Origin: Robertmurraya andreesenii
GTDB taxonomy: Bacteria; Bacillota; Bacilli; Bacillales; Cytobacillaceae
Reading direction: 5' to 3'
Length of the DNA: 64,000 nt
NCBI RefSeq assembly: GCF_030813005.1
Contig: NZ_JAUSTU010000004.1
Span: 124,001-188,000, forward strand
Of this stretch, positions 52,770 to 62,188 are shown in pieces. The notes beneath the pieces were generated by a model. The model was given only the letters and a program-made list of their open reading frames with translations, made no database searches and had not been told where the DNA came from. The first letter of the stretch is position 1, and each line of letters begins with the position of its first letter. Made by a program: the position numbers and the translations under genes.

Positions 52770-53639
52770 TTACATCCCGTTAATTTCGCGTAAAACATCG
52801 GGTAAAGTATCAAGTCGCCTTACGGGCGTTACGACATGCCGGCAATTTGGATGAAATATTTCACGTCGAGGCAAGTCGCCGATATACGGGTAATCTCCGT
52901 CAGCATCGCGCGTTAGTTTAACTATTTTGCCTTCGTAAAATTTACACGCATCAATCGCGTTGTGACGACTAATGACTCCGTATAGTGCGTCGCGCGATAT
53001 TCCGTCATTTATAGCCGCCTCACGCTGAGCACTCGCCATCTTTGTACGAACAACCATTTCAGCGTAGACTTGCGGTTTCCATCTCCGATTACTAGCGTCA
53101 ATAATGCCAGTATTCAACGAATCTCCTAATCTAGCGCGCAACTCTTGAACAATTTCGCGCTTCAAGGTTGCCGTAGCATTTACGCCTTGCGTAAGATTCG
53201 AGCGCATAACTTCCGCGGTTACCTCACGAACTGCAATTCGTACTTTTCGGTCAACGTTTTGAGTAATCTGCAGTAAATCCGATTGAGTGTCTGCGACCGC
53301 AGTTTTAATTAAGTCTTGGTTAAGCCGATTAAACTTCATAATCTTCTCGGCTTCCGACAGGCTAGTCGCAATGCCTAACGCGATTAACGTCCTTGTTATT
53401 CCGTCGCTTACTGCTTGGGGGATATACCGCTCAACCCATCCTAGCGCGCTTTTGTCTAAGTCTTTTAGAATCGCCTTGACGTTATTCAACGTTGCGCGCG
53501 TTTGAGCCCTTTCAAATTTCGTAAGGTCAACTCGGCTCAACTCAGCCCTTAGATCATTTAGTGCTTTTTCGTAATAACCTACTAATAGGCTGACCTCGTA
53601 GTCATATTTGGGCGTCGGGATTTCTCGGAAATTTACCAT
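52770..53639 (-). CDS. Minor head protein, SPP1 gp7-like
   Basis: 289 residues, mainly helical. The C-terminal block HNAIDACKFYEGKIV...REIFHPNCRHVVTPVR, with Cys and His residues, is the SPP1 gp7/Mu gpF head-morphogenesis signature. It is found in the head after the portal. The start overlaps the portal stop by one base. Confidence 0.87.
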   Translation of the reverse strand: MVNFREIPTPKYDYEVSLLVGYYEKALNDLRAELSRVDLTKFERAQTRATLNNVKAILKDLDKSALGWVERYIPQAVSDGITRTLIALGIATSLSEAEKIMKFNRLNQDLIKTAVADTQSDLLQITQNVDRKVRIAVREVTAEVMRSNLTQGVNATATLKREIVQELRARLGDSLNTGIIDASNRRWKPQVYAEMVVRTKMASAQREAAINDGISRDALYGVISRHNAIDACKFYEGKIVKLTRDADGDYPYIGDLPRREIFHPNCRHVVTPVRRLDTLPDVLREINGM

Positions 53640-55222
53640 TAACTATCACCGCCGGCACTATCGTTGAATACTGTGGCGTCAACAAACCCTTCGACTCGTC
53701 TTTCGTCAGCATCAATACGACTGAGAATTTCGTCAGCTTTTTCGTCGTCAACGCTATCCTGGCGCTTAATCGCCGACTTGACATCAATCGTGGGCTTTCC
53801 GCCAGTGCGTAGATTCATAATCTCCGCTTCTTCTTTCGCGTTCTTCGGAATGCCGTCTTGCCAGTTGATTTTCGGGTAAACCGGCTCAAAATCGAAATCT
53901 CCGTGAACTGTATCGAGGATTTGACACGTCCACAATGCGTCGCGGATTGCTTTGTCATAGTGCGTTCGAATTCGCTTAACTTTCGAAAGTATCGGCATAA
54001 ACCGCGCTTTAATCGCTGCACTATCCGTATGCGACGTTCCAGTGCCTCCACTATTTTCGCCGAGCACCGTACCGAATAGCCATTGCGGCGTTTCAGATAA
54101 CTGAAAGACTAGCGAAATGAGCACCTCGAGCTCCTTAAACGCCGACGTTAACTGACCGTCCCATGTCATATAGCCGGGCGTTGCGTCGTCTTTGCTGACC
54201 GGTATATAAATACCGCCGATTTTCGTTTGCCCTACGCCTTCAAGTTCGGGACCGTATGCCGTCGGGTCGCTGTGCTTCCATAGGATATAGTCGATTTGCA
54301 CAAGGCGGTCGTTAATCGCGGCAAGCAACGTTTCGATTTTTTCAAGCCCTCCCACGCCGTACCATTCGTCGTCTACCGACTTATACGGAATGTGATGTAC
54401 GAGTAAATGAGGCACGCCAGTTTCGACGATATCCTCGGCTTTGCCTGTCGGGACCCTTTCGCCAATCTTGTAGACTTGTAACGGGTAGCCCCACGACATA
54501 TCGACGCCGCCTTCGTATTCGTGCAAGCGATAACGTTCGTAAATGATAAAGCCGGGCACGTGTCGCTCAACGTTTAAAAACGGGATTTCTTCGCGTTTAC
54601 TCACGACGTATTCAACCGTGGCAATATTGACCGCTTTGTACGATTTTACGTTACCGCGCGATGTTTCGGGGAATACGCAGTCAGCCGCAACGTGCTCGAT
54701 GACCGGCTCCATTTCGATGTTTTCCGGTATTGCGAAGCCTAGCTTTTCAATCTCCGAAAAATCCTGCCGGTAGCCATACCGCGTTTTAATCCAAGCGTCG
54801 CCGCGATAGCCGTTACCGATTGCGTTTTCGTGAATCAGCTTGATTAAATCGTTTTCCTCGACGTAATGGTTAAGGCGTTTTTGTTGCGGCGTGTCGTCCG
54901 GCAAACCCGACTCGAAACTCGGCGGTTCGCCTACGAGCAAATCGGCGGGCTTCGTCACGATGATGTCGGCGAGATTGACCGCGATATAAAGCATTTTTAA
55001 TTGTGGCGCGTGCGGCGTATCTTTTAGAATTGCCGATGCTCGTTCGTATACTTCCGCGTGGCGACCTTCGAATAACTTTTTCATTCGCTTGTATTTCGAG
55101 ATTCGCTCACGGTCGGCAACCGGCGGAAACTCTTCGCCCGTCTGAAACGAGTCGTACGTCTGAAATACTTCGCCATTGTCCGCGCGTTTTTCGATTTCTC
55201 TTTTCGTATTAAAGCCGAGCAC
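53639..55222 (-). CDS. Phage portal protein, SPP1 gp6-like
   Basis: 527 residues. It contains the portal blocks MKKLFEGRHAEVYERA, LADIIVTKPADLLVGEPPSF, IEHVAADCVFPETSRGNVKS and the C-terminal IRDALWTCQIL. Length and order agree with SPP1 gp6-type portals. It forms the dodecameric gate for DNA at the capsid vertex. Confidence 0.9.
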   Translation of the reverse strand: MLGFNTKREIEKRADNGEVFQTYDSFQTGEEFPPVADRERISKYKRMKKLFEGRHAEVYERASAILKDTPHAPQLKMLYIAVNLADIIVTKPADLLVGEPPSFESGLPDDTPQQKRLNHYVEENDLIKLIHENAIGNGYRGDAWIKTRYGYRQDFSEIEKLGFAIPENIEMEPVIEHVAADCVFPETSRGNVKSYKAVNIATVEYVVSKREEIPFLNVERHVPGFIIYERYRLHEYEGGVDMSWGYPLQVYKIGERVPTGKAEDIVETGVPHLLVHHIPYKSVDDEWYGVGGLEKIETLLAAINDRLVQIDYILWKHSDPTAYGPELEGVGQTKIGGIYIPVSKDDATPGYMTWDGQLTSAFKELEVLISLVFQLSETPQWLFGTVLGENSGGTGTSHTDSAAIKARFMPILSKVKRIRTHYDKAIRDALWTCQILDTVHGDFDFEPVYPKINWQDGIPKNAKEEAEIMNLRTGGKPTIDVKSAIKRQDSVDDEKADEILSRIDADERRVEGFVDATVFNDSAGGDS

Positions 55223-55224
55223 TA

Positions 55225-56166
55225 TTAATTACCCCCTTTCACTTTAGCTGCGTCTTCTATGCGTTTATTGGCGATTTCTACGTATTCTTTCTCGCGTTCT
55301 ATGGCGATGAAATTTCGGTTAGTGTTTACACAAGCAACCGCAGTACTACCGCTGCCCGCAGTCAAATCCACTACAGTATCACCCTCATTACTAAACGTTT
55401 TTATTAAATCTTCAAGCAATAACACCGGTTTTTGGGTAGGATGATATCCACTATAATCCTTTTTGTATTTAAGGATATTAGACTTGTATTTATTCCCTTC
55501 CCATAAATTAAACGTAGAAGGATAGTTATTACGATTACTATCTAAGGCATCTTGTTGTGCTTTTACCACTTCTTCGTAAGATATTTTGAAACGTCCTGTT
55601 AAAGCTTGTAGCTGACACAGATATTTTTCATTAGGTACTCTAAATTGTTTACCGCGGGTAAAGAAGTGACTTGCGTGTGTTGTGCCTAGTTTTTCGCAAA
55701 TCTCTTTAATTGTTAATCCACATTTTTTAAATTCGGTATAAAAGTATTCCTGCAATACGTGTCCAGTTTTATCTTCTTCATACTTGCTAAACACTAAAAT
55801 ATCCTCGTAAAAACTAACAGGAGCCTTTCTACACCCTAATGCGTTCGCAAAACTATCTTTCTCCCAAACCATGCGATATGAAAAAGGAACTTTCGAAATG
55901 GCCTCGGATATTAATCTCGTTGTATAAGGCTCCTGACTAAATAACACCATCTTGCCATTCTTTCGTAAAATCCGATTAGCAATCTCGTAAACCTTCTCGG
56001 GTTCTATTACCATATCCCAGCCGTTAATACCTAACTTTCGTCCTCCGTCCGTGTTCATATTACCGTAGGGTAAGTCGGTCAGTATTAAATCGACACTTCC
56101 GCTTTCTATTCCTTTACTTACGTCAAGGCAGTCGCCTTGCGTTACTTTGTTTAATAAGTCGGTCAA
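55225..56166 (-). CDS. DNA methyltransferase (N4/N6, beta-type order)
   Basis: 313 residues. The catalytic motif DLPY is at 31-34 and the SAM-binding motif VVDLTAGSGSTA at about 265-276, so motif IV precedes motif I. In between is a helix-turn-helix-like stretch (GLTIKEICEKLGTTHASHFF), probably the target-recognition part. It is an amino-methyltransferase that may protect phage DNA. It sits between the HNH and portal genes, is more A/T-rich than those flanks, and touches both. Confidence 0.88.
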   Translation of the reverse strand: MTDLLNKVTQGDCLDVSKGIESGSVDLILTDLPYGNMNTDGGRKLGINGWDMVIEPEKVYEIANRILRKNGKMVLFSQEPYTTRLISEAISKVPFSYRMVWEKDSFANALGCRKAPVSFYEDILVFSKYEEDKTGHVLQEYFYTEFKKCGLTIKEICEKLGTTHASHFFTRGKQFRVPNEKYLCQLQALTGRFKISYEEVVKAQQDALDSNRNNYPSTFNLWEGNKYKSNILKYKKDYSGYHPTQKPVLLLEDLIKTFSNEGDTVVDLTAGSGSTAVACVNTNRNFIAIEREKEYVEIANKRIEDAAKVKGGN

Positions 56167-56925
56167 TTAAACTGCCTCCTCCGCGTTCTTGGCATAAAGA
56201 AAACGCCGACTATTTTCAGCCGACGATAACCACTTATCGTATTGAGTTTTCGTATTACCACCGTATCCGTATTTTCCGTGGAAGTCTTTATGACAATCTT
56301 CGCAAAGTGTAACGCCATTATCGACGTCTAATCGTTTCTCCTTTGCGATGTTCCACCCATCTAAGTGGTGTGAAACTAGATTTCCGCCCCTACTATCTCC
56401 GCAACACTGACACGAAAAATTATCTCGCTTTTTGACTGCGAATTGCCATGCTGTGTAACCAGGAAAAGCCCGCGTAGTTTCGCGTTCTTCTTTTGATAAA
56501 TCGGCGTTGTAATTCCAATGTCCTGACCCACTCATTTTTATAAATTTACAAATTGGGCAACGGTATCCTTTGTGTATAAAGTCAATCGGGTTTACTTCGT
56601 ACTCGTGACCGAAATCACATCGTAACTTAGCTTTTTTAAAAGCGCCGTTAACTTCGGAGATTAACGTATATCCATGTACATTTTTCGCCACATAATCGTT
56701 AAATTCTTGAGTACTTAATCGTTCATTTCCAGCACACTTAGCACAACCGTAACCTTTGTTTACGACGCTTTGTACTCTTTTCCTCTTAACGTGTCCGCAC
56801 TTCTTACACTGCATTAACGCATTTTCTTTTTGGCTTCGAACTTCCTCAAGTACGATAAAACCTCTCTCGGCTATTATTCTCGCAAACTCTTCCGGTGTCC
56901 TCATTATTTTTCCCATTATCATCAT
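56167..56925 (-). CDS. HNH endonuclease with zinc-ribbon repeats
   Basis: 252 residues. The N-terminal half has Cys-pair units (CKKCGHVKRKRVQ, CAKCAGNERLS, CDFGHEYEV, CPICKFI), the C-terminal half an HNH nuclease (CQCCG, LVSHHLDGW, GVTLCEDCHKDFHG). HNH proteins close to terminase genes often assist cos cleavage; an intron-less homing nuclease is the alternative. It lies next to a methyltransferase. Start is one of several near ATG codons; the site is weak. Confidence 0.85.
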   Translation of the reverse strand: MMIMGKIMRTPEEFARIIAERGFIVLEEVRSQKENALMQCKKCGHVKRKRVQSVVNKGYGCAKCAGNERLSTQEFNDYVAKNVHGYTLISEVNGAFKKAKLRCDFGHEYEVNPIDFIHKGYRCPICKFIKMSGSGHWNYNADLSKEERETTRAFPGYTAWQFAVKKRDNFSCQCCGDSRGGNLVSHHLDGWNIAKEKRLDVDNGVTLCEDCHKDFHGKYGYGGNTKTQYDKWLSSAENSRRFLYAKNAEEAV

Positions 56926-57046
56926 CCCCGTATATGATTTCCCGTATTTTTAAACTGGCGGAAAACACAATCGGGATTTGTGCTTTTCGAATCCGATAGC
57001 TAGTCGGCTCCTATTCCGCCTATGTAACTCGCCGGGGAAGCGAGTG

Positions 57047-57475
57047 CTATCCGTTCAGCAAGTCGTCTAATTCTTCCAACTCTTTCTTTAAATCGTCGTT
57101 AGTACGAGAACCAGTCGATTCAATCGTTTCGACTTGCGTTTTTTGTGTAAGCATGCCGAACCTTTGTAGATAAAGCGAAATTGCTTTAACTGACGGCTGA
57201 CTTCCGTTAATCAACTTCATTAACTGCCCGTAAACGCCCGAGCGATACTCCGCGAGAAAATCGTCGGCGATTTCGTTCTTGTAGTCGATGAAATTCCGAT
57301 TCTTTTTCCGCCACTCCCAAATCGTTTTATATGTGACGCCGACTTCTTCCGCAATTTCCTCTTGCGTGCGTTTTTCATCGTTACTGCGCAAGTCGTTTTC
57401 GACCAATAAAAAAGCCGCCTTCTGTTGTTGGGCGGTTAATTTCGATTCGAGCTCCTTCAATCGTTTTGACGCCAT
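57047..57475 (-). CDS. Terminase small-subunit-like HTH protein (phBC6A51 type)
   Basis: 142 residues from the ATG at 57475, which has GAAAGGAGGG. TQEEIAEEVGVTYKTIWEWR is a helix-turn-helix of the phBC6A51 / terminase-small-subunit type. A longer frame overlaps the terminase gene and is rejected. It would recognise the packaging site and recruit the large subunit. Unusually it follows, rather than precedes, the large subunit. Confidence 0.75.
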   Translation of the reverse strand: MASKRLKELESKLTAQQQKAAFLLVENDLRSNDEKRTQEEIAEEVGVTYKTIWEWRKKNRNFIDYKNEIADDFLAEYRSGVYGQLMKLINGSQPSVKAISLYLQRFGMLTQKTQVETIESTGSRTNDDLKKELEELDDLLNG

Positions 57476-57494
57476 GTTGCGCGCCCTCCTTTCG

Positions 57495-59249
57495 TTATAA
57501 ATAGCTTGGTTTAACCGCGATTCTTGCTTTCGGTTTAAAGATGTTGTCGACCGCCATTTGTAGCGCGTCAATTGAGTCGTCGTGGTCGCCAAATGGGTAT
57601 TGCGCCATTTGGTCGAGTAATAACGTATGCCTATCGTTAAGTACAAGCGTTTTATTATGCAAAATAGGTTCAAGCGATTCAATCCGCTGCTCCTTTGATG
57701 ACTTCTGATTCTTGATATCGTTAATACGGCATTTGTAAACGCCCATCACTCGCGCTTTCTCTTGTAGCTGGCGATAAAATTCGTGATATGCGTTGATAGT
57801 CTCGACGTTGAATATTCGTACATTAAACTGCTTAATCTTCGCGATGGCTACGTCGATGTAAGTGTGCGCTGGCTCTTTCGATGCGTGTTCGTCAAGAACA
57901 AAAATTAAGCCGGTAGGCGAGTGCTTACCGACAATAATTATCGAGTTATAGTCCGACCGCTTATTCTTCCCCATAGCGATATCCCATGCGCCTACAACAT
58001 AAAGGTCTTCCATCGGAATGCGCTTATCCTCGTAAGAAATAAACGTCCTGCCGTTCTCATAAACGTAGTGATATTTCGCGTAGTTGTCCGGGAAGAAAAA
58101 CTGCTCGTCCTCACTAAACGCCAAGTTACGATACTCCGAATTATATGCCCGCGTGCCCATGTTTACTTTTTCGTGCATTAGCGCGCGATATGACCATCGC
58201 CACGGCCATGCGAGTTCTACGCCTTCTTCTAATTCGTCCTTATTGGCGTTGTAAAACTCGTCGACTTCCTCCATCGAATCGGCGCGTGCGTATACTTCGC
58301 AATACTGCTCCCATAGCTTCGGATTCGACGGCTCGCTGATAACCGCGCCATGAAATGACGACTTGAAGTCCTTTCGTTTGAGTACGTGATTTAATAGCCC
58401 CGTAGCGCTAACCATTGTACCGACAAGCACTATCGCAGTTGACGCCGACCCAATCGGCACCACAACCGAGTTAAACCAATGCACCAACTTTTCGCGTGCT
58501 TCCTTTGTACCCTCGTTGTTCATCGACGAAGGGTCGTCAATAATTACGAGGTCAGGACGCACAGCACCGTGTCTTTTTCCGCGTAATTGCTTACCGGACG
58601 AGGACGCTTCCACGAGCGTATTTGACGTAGTAATGAACGCCTCTTCGTTATCCTTTTCGTTCATCTGATTGCGTTCATGCAACAGCATGCCGAAATCTTC
58701 GCGAAATAATGCGTTGAATTTTAGCTGCTTATTAATCCAGCCGATTAACTTTTTCGACAACGAGTCGGTTTCGGAAATCAGTAGAATGTATCTACGTTTG
58801 CGAAACGCCACTTGATGCAACGGAAATGCATTCGAAAATACGCCCGATTTGGAATGTCCACGGGCCGCAGCTATCGCTAGTCGTGCATTGCGTTCAGCTT
58901 CGTTTACGTGGTCGCACAGGTCGAAAAATTCACGATGAATGGGCGCGATTAATTCGATTGGGTCGTGCGCTGTTCCGTCGTCACTGTGGCGAATGACGTT
59001 GTCGTCGTTGCCGGGATTGCCTCCGTCGCTCAAGTATGTATACGTAAAATAGGCGATGTCTACCTCGGCCCGATGCACGCGTTTTAGCTTCGCCAGCTCT
59101 GTCTTGTCGTGCCGGAGCATTTCGACGTGGTATTCGGTAGCTTTACCGGATTTAACAAGCATGACTAATTTGCGCAAACGCTCCGTTAGCAAATCAATTC
59201 TTTGCGCTCGTTGGTCACGGTCGAGCCATTCACCGTTGATATACGCCAT
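57495..59249 (-). CDS. Phage terminase large subunit
   Basis: 584 residues from the ATG at 59249 with GGAAAGGAGG. Walker A-like AAARGHSKS (127-135), Walker B LVIIDDP (about 234-240), then an RNase H-like nuclease domain beginning VVGAWDIAMGKNKRSDYNS with metal-binding Asp. It packages DNA into the prohead. It is the first gene of the late operon, downstream of an 850-base non-coding region. Confidence 0.92.
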   Translation of the reverse strand: MAYINGEWLDRDQRAQRIDLLTERLRKLVMLVKSGKATEYHVEMLRHDKTELAKLKRVHRAEVDIAYFTYTYLSDGGNPGNDDNVIRHSDDGTAHDPIELIAPIHREFFDLCDHVNEAERNARLAIAAARGHSKSGVFSNAFPLHQVAFRKRRYILLISETDSLSKKLIGWINKQLKFNALFREDFGMLLHERNQMNEKDNEEAFITTSNTLVEASSSGKQLRGKRHGAVRPDLVIIDDPSSMNNEGTKEAREKLVHWFNSVVVPIGSASTAIVLVGTMVSATGLLNHVLKRKDFKSSFHGAVISEPSNPKLWEQYCEVYARADSMEEVDEFYNANKDELEEGVELAWPWRWSYRALMHEKVNMGTRAYNSEYRNLAFSEDEQFFFPDNYAKYHYVYENGRTFISYEDKRIPMEDLYVVGAWDIAMGKNKRSDYNSIIIVGKHSPTGLIFVLDEHASKEPAHTYIDVAIAKIKQFNVRIFNVETINAYHEFYRQLQEKARVMGVYKCRINDIKNQKSSKEQRIESLEPILHNKTLVLNDRHTLLLDQMAQYPFGDHDDSIDALQMAVDNIFKPKARIAVKPSYL

Positions 59250-60158
59250 GTTAGCGTCCTCCTTTCCGTTGGGAATCTTCGTAAATACAAAAAAGACAAC
59301 CGCTAGGCATCCGATTGCCTTTCGTCTATCTGCGAAAACGCCCCGAGTTTGAAAAATTGTTCGCAAATTCCGTACGTCAAATTCCGAAAAAATAAAAAGT
59401 GGGCTTGGGGGTTTTTGAATTCAGTATTCACTCGGATGCATGAACGATTGTATATTAGTGTATTGTATATTCAATTCTAGTAGACATAATACTTATTATG
59501 AGGAATTCACCCCGTTGCATAACCGCGCCATATCAACGTTTGTCGACCGCCCCTATTCCGCCTTTATGCACGATTTTATACATCGTTGTCACACCGCCAT
59601 TCCCACGCTCCCATTCCGCAGTATTTCCCGCGATTCATGCATACGGAAGCGACACCACGATTGCATACGATTTGCATAAAATAGCGCTAACCCCCCTGAG
59701 TTTTAGGCGGTCGCGTCCGGTAGAGGCTCCTCGCGGATAAATTAACCGTTCCGCATTACGGCAACTAACGAAGGCTATCCGCCATTATTCCGCGTTCCTT
59801 CTTATTAATATATCTAACGGAATCCTTAACGTAATGTCGGGCGAAGTCTCCGCACTCCTTTCCGGAGCGTATACGCAATGTAAGCCAATAGTAATATCCG
59901 TCTCATTACCGTGCTCCTTTCCGTTTGTGTAACGCAAAATAACCCGGCACGATTTTCGTACCAGGCGCGTTTGCCTAATTCCTACGAATGGGAATTGGCG
60001 CTATCTTTTTATTCTTATTAATACTCTTTGCGATAAGATATACCTATATACGCGTATTCGTTATTACTAAAGACGGCGCCGAGTGAATGAGCGTTAGCGA
60101 ATGAACTCGCGCAATCTTTATTATTATTAATTCGTTATTATTACGTTGTTCTTATTAT
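59250..60158. other. Non-coding region upstream of the terminase
   Basis: About 900 bases without a gene I can support. It probably holds the late promoter and packaging site. Plus-strand open frames at 59440-59740 are not protein-like. Around 59770-60000 the minus strand has short open frames with AAAGGAG sites (for example a 26-codon one from 59909), but none is convincing. One inverted repeat of the set described next is at 59978-59995. Confidence 0.4.
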
Positions 60159-60224
60159 ATTCCCGCATTTAGGAATTGATTAATTCCTACGAATGGGAAT
60201 CGATTAATTCCCGCATTTAGGAAT
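59978..60224. repeat. Four 18-bp inverted repeats, three at exact 24-bp spacing
   Basis: ATTCCTACGAATGGGAAT at 59978 and 60183; ATTCCCGCATTTAGGAAT at 60159 and 60207. All have ATTCC and GGAAT arms around eight bases. The last three start at 60159, 60183 and 60207, and the final one covers the stop of the HTH gene. The pattern suggests a protein-binding array (operator or packaging/replication site). Confidence 0.75.
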
Positions 60225-60603
60225 CGGGCGCCATTCGCTCATACAACGGCATATACATCTTCTTCGCGTGCCCATGCCACGGTATTTTTCGCGTCACCAT
60301 CACGCCTTCACTGACGAGTATGTCGATGAGCCCTTTGATGCGGTCTTTGTGTATGCCGGTGTCCTCGGCGATTTGAGCCACGCTAGGAAACGCCCACATA
60401 TACGCCCCACCTTCGCTTTGCCCGTTCGTATACGCGTGCATATAGCCGTACAAAACCACGCAGTCCCTCGCAGTCTGTCCGCCGTACTTCGCCTTTAATT
60501 CCGGCAGCAACACGCGGTAAATATCGTGTGGCACCACGGCATAGCCGCCGCTGGCTAGCACGCTTTCTTTTTGACGCAAAGCCTCTTTCGCAAATTGTTC
60601 CAA
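60217..60603 (-). CDS. Phage winged-HTH protein, replication- or regulator-like
   Basis: 128 residues. The C-terminal half has a winged helix-turn-helix (FPSVAQIAEDTGIHKDRIKG...LVSEGVMVTRK), as in replication initiators and DnaD-like phage proteins; the N-terminal part is helical (RDCVVLYGYMHAYTNG). The last repeat of a four-copy array overlaps its stop codon, so the protein could bind there (inference). Its site is GGAGGGCG. Confidence 0.75.
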   Translation of the reverse strand: MEQFAKEALRQKESVLASGGYAVVPHDIYRVLLPELKAKYGGQTARDCVVLYGYMHAYTNGQSEGGAYMWAFPSVAQIAEDTGIHKDRIKGLIDILVSEGVMVTRKIPWHGHAKKMYMPLYERMAPDS

Positions 60604-60656
60604 TATAATCGCCCTCCACGTAAATTAATTCGACTTATAAGCGTTAAAATACATAA

Positions 60657-60833
60657 TTACGCAGGCTTTTGCGCCTGCCACTTCGTCAGCAATTCGTCAA
60701 GCTCGCTGCTGCGTTTGTACTGCCAAAACTTGCGCAACGTCTTTTCGTTTAGCCCCACGCAAATAAAGCGCTGGCCGTGCGTTTGTAGGAACGCCTGTAA
60801 GTTCGGCGAGTAGCAATAGTAGAATTCGTTCAT
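60657..60833 (-). CDS. Small phage protein, DUF5659-like
   Basis: 58 residues starting MNEFYYCYSPNLQAF with FICVGLNEKTLRKFWQYKRS, the pattern of short DUF5659-like phage proteins. GGAGG lies about 11 bases before the ATG. No known function. It is followed on the same strand by the HTH gene. Confidence 0.75.
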   Translation of the reverse strand: MNEFYYCYSPNLQAFLQTHGQRFICVGLNEKTLRKFWQYKRSSELDELLTKWQAQKPA

Positions 60834-61137
60834 TCCGCATAACCTCCGTTAAATTAAAAATAGCGCAGCGCTCGGAAGCATTCCGCGGATGGTCGCTAAG
60901 ATATATTGACCGGCGTTGGTCCGCTTACTTTCGCAGAGGCGTATCCGGTTCTATTGCTGCGCAAATAAAAAAGCCGCCAACTTTGCGCTGATGAGCGCCA
61001 AAATCCCATCCGCCATGTAGTGGTTCGGAAGGTCGGGCGGAGCATACCCGCCTCATGCGTTTACCTTTCGATAAAGACCCCTAGGGCCTTATACTCCTAG
61101 TCCAAACATTTCACGGAAAAGTAAGCCGATTTAACGC
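60834..61137. other. Non-coding stretch with possible tiny ORFs
   Basis: About 300 bases with no firm gene. A minus-strand frame ending at 60951 reads GGYAPPDLPNHYMADGILAL and then a short hydrophobic end; from its internal ATG (61016) it would be a 21-residue hydrophobic peptide, but no ribosome binding site is visible. It presumably also holds a promoter for the leftward genes. Confidence 0.35.
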
Positions 61138-61167
61138 AAAAAAGCGCCCCAATCCTTAGGACTGAGG
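61138..61167 (-). terminator. Terminator after the AP2-domain gene
   Basis: Minus-strand stem CCTCAGTCC / GGATTGGGG (with G-T pairs) and a six-T tail. Confidence 0.65.
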
Positions 61168-61174
61168 GCGGGGG

Positions 61175-61813
61175 CTAATCTTTTTTAAATTTTTCATCGT
61201 ATTCCTGAATTGCTTTTCCGTAGTACAATTCTTCTCCTTTTAGTCGTGCCTCAATAGCTTTTTCTAAGGTGTCATATATCCCTAAATAAATATTTTTACC
61301 TTTATACCCTAATTGTGCCATATACTTAGTTTTGTCTTTGTACTTCTTTGTAGTAACTCCTTTTACACCAGTCGTATTATTTTTTTGTATATCCTTTTTT
61401 AAAAATGGGACAAATAATTCATCAAAAGTATGCACGGTTTGAGCCTTTTTCATGGACTTACTTCTCGATTCGTTTTGCAGACAGCCACATGATTTTTTTG
61501 TACCGTCACGCAAATAATAACTTTGCACATCTATAGTATTTCCGCAATCACATTTGCATGTCCAAACAGCTTTTTTATTGATTGTCCCTTTTAACTCAAC
61601 AACTGTAAGCCGCCCAAATCGCTGACCCTTTAAATCAATTACTGTTCCGCACCCACAATGTGAAGCAGTACCATCATTAAGGTATGCGGTTTTCACAATT
61701 CTAGTATTTCCGCAATCACAGAGGCAGAGCCAAGTTTTAGCTCTACCCTTTTTCCCGTGATACTCTTTAACAACTAATTTTCCAAACCGTTTACCAATCA
61801 TTTCATTATTCAT
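61175..61813 (-). CDS. AP2-domain protein with two Cys-rich N-terminal units
   Basis: 212 residues. Two similar units of about 50 residues (GKRFGKLVVKEY...WLCLCDCGN and GQRFGRLTVVEL...WTCKCDCGN), each ending in an SHCGCG/KSCGC block, suggest zinc ribbons. The C-terminal 60 residues form an AP2/ERF-type DNA-binding domain (TTGVKGVTTKKYKDKTKYMA, YLGIYDTLEKAIEAR). This is a homing-endonuclease-like layout without the HNH nuclease. The DNA is clearly A/T-rich, suggesting recent insertion. Confidence 0.85.
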   Translation of the reverse strand: MNNEMIGKRFGKLVVKEYHGKKGRAKTWLCLCDCGNTRIVKTAYLNDGTASHCGCGTVIDLKGQRFGRLTVVELKGTINKKAVWTCKCDCGNTIDVQSYYLRDGTKKSCGCLQNESRSKSMKKAQTVHTFDELFVPFLKKDIQKNNTTGVKGVTTKKYKDKTKYMAQLGYKGKNIYLGIYDTLEKAIEARLKGEELYYGKAIQEYDEKFKKD

Positions 61814-61823
61814 TTTTTCTTAA

Positions 61824-62180
61824 CTACCAAACGGGGTTCTCTTCGCTCAAGAACCAAACCTCATTAAATTTTTCTTTGTGGGCATTTTCGTATGCTGTAA
61901 AAAATTCTTGGTCTGTGCAAGGAGCCATTTCATCGTGCAGATTTTCTCTAATTTCATCATCCATGTGTTCTACAGCTTGAGCAAAATCAATTTCAACACC
62001 ATTTAAATTCTTAACCATCTTTCTAACCTCCAAATTATTTTTATGTAAGACCCATGTTTTCCCGATTTTTTTAGCTTCTAGTTTTCCTGATGCACACATA
62101 TTTTTTACGGTTCCTGGAGCTAGTCCGAGGATTTCAGCAGCTTCTTCCACACCGATTATGTCATGTAACAAATAAATCAT
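61824..62180 (-). CDS. HTH (excisionase-like) protein fused to an acidic phage domain
   Basis: 118 residues. Residues about 8-50 are a MerR/excisionase-type helix-turn-helix (GVEEAAEILGLAPGTVKNMC, KIGKTWVLHK). The rest is an acidic domain (VEIDFAQAVEHMDDEIRENL, APCTDQEFFTAYENAHKEKF) that I recall as a stand-alone phage or plasmid protein of unknown function. The join looks like a fusion of the two. It is next to the AP2 gene in the A/T-rich island. Confidence 0.72.
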   Translation of the reverse strand: MIYLLHDIIGVEEAAEILGLAPGTVKNMCASGKLEAKKIGKTWVLHKNNLEVRKMVKNLNGVEIDFAQAVEHMDDEIRENLHDEMAPCTDQEFFTAYENAHKEKFNEVWFLSEENPVW

Positions 62181-62188
62181 TCCTTCTC

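Noticed and set aside
57476..57682. N-terminal extension of the small terminase protein
   Set aside because: It lies inside the large-subunit gene in another frame; the ATG at 57475 has a strong site.
59440..59740. Plus-strand open frames upstream of the terminase
   Set aside because: Low-complexity Arg/Ser/Pro/Cys composition, no ribosome binding site, opposite to the transcription direction.
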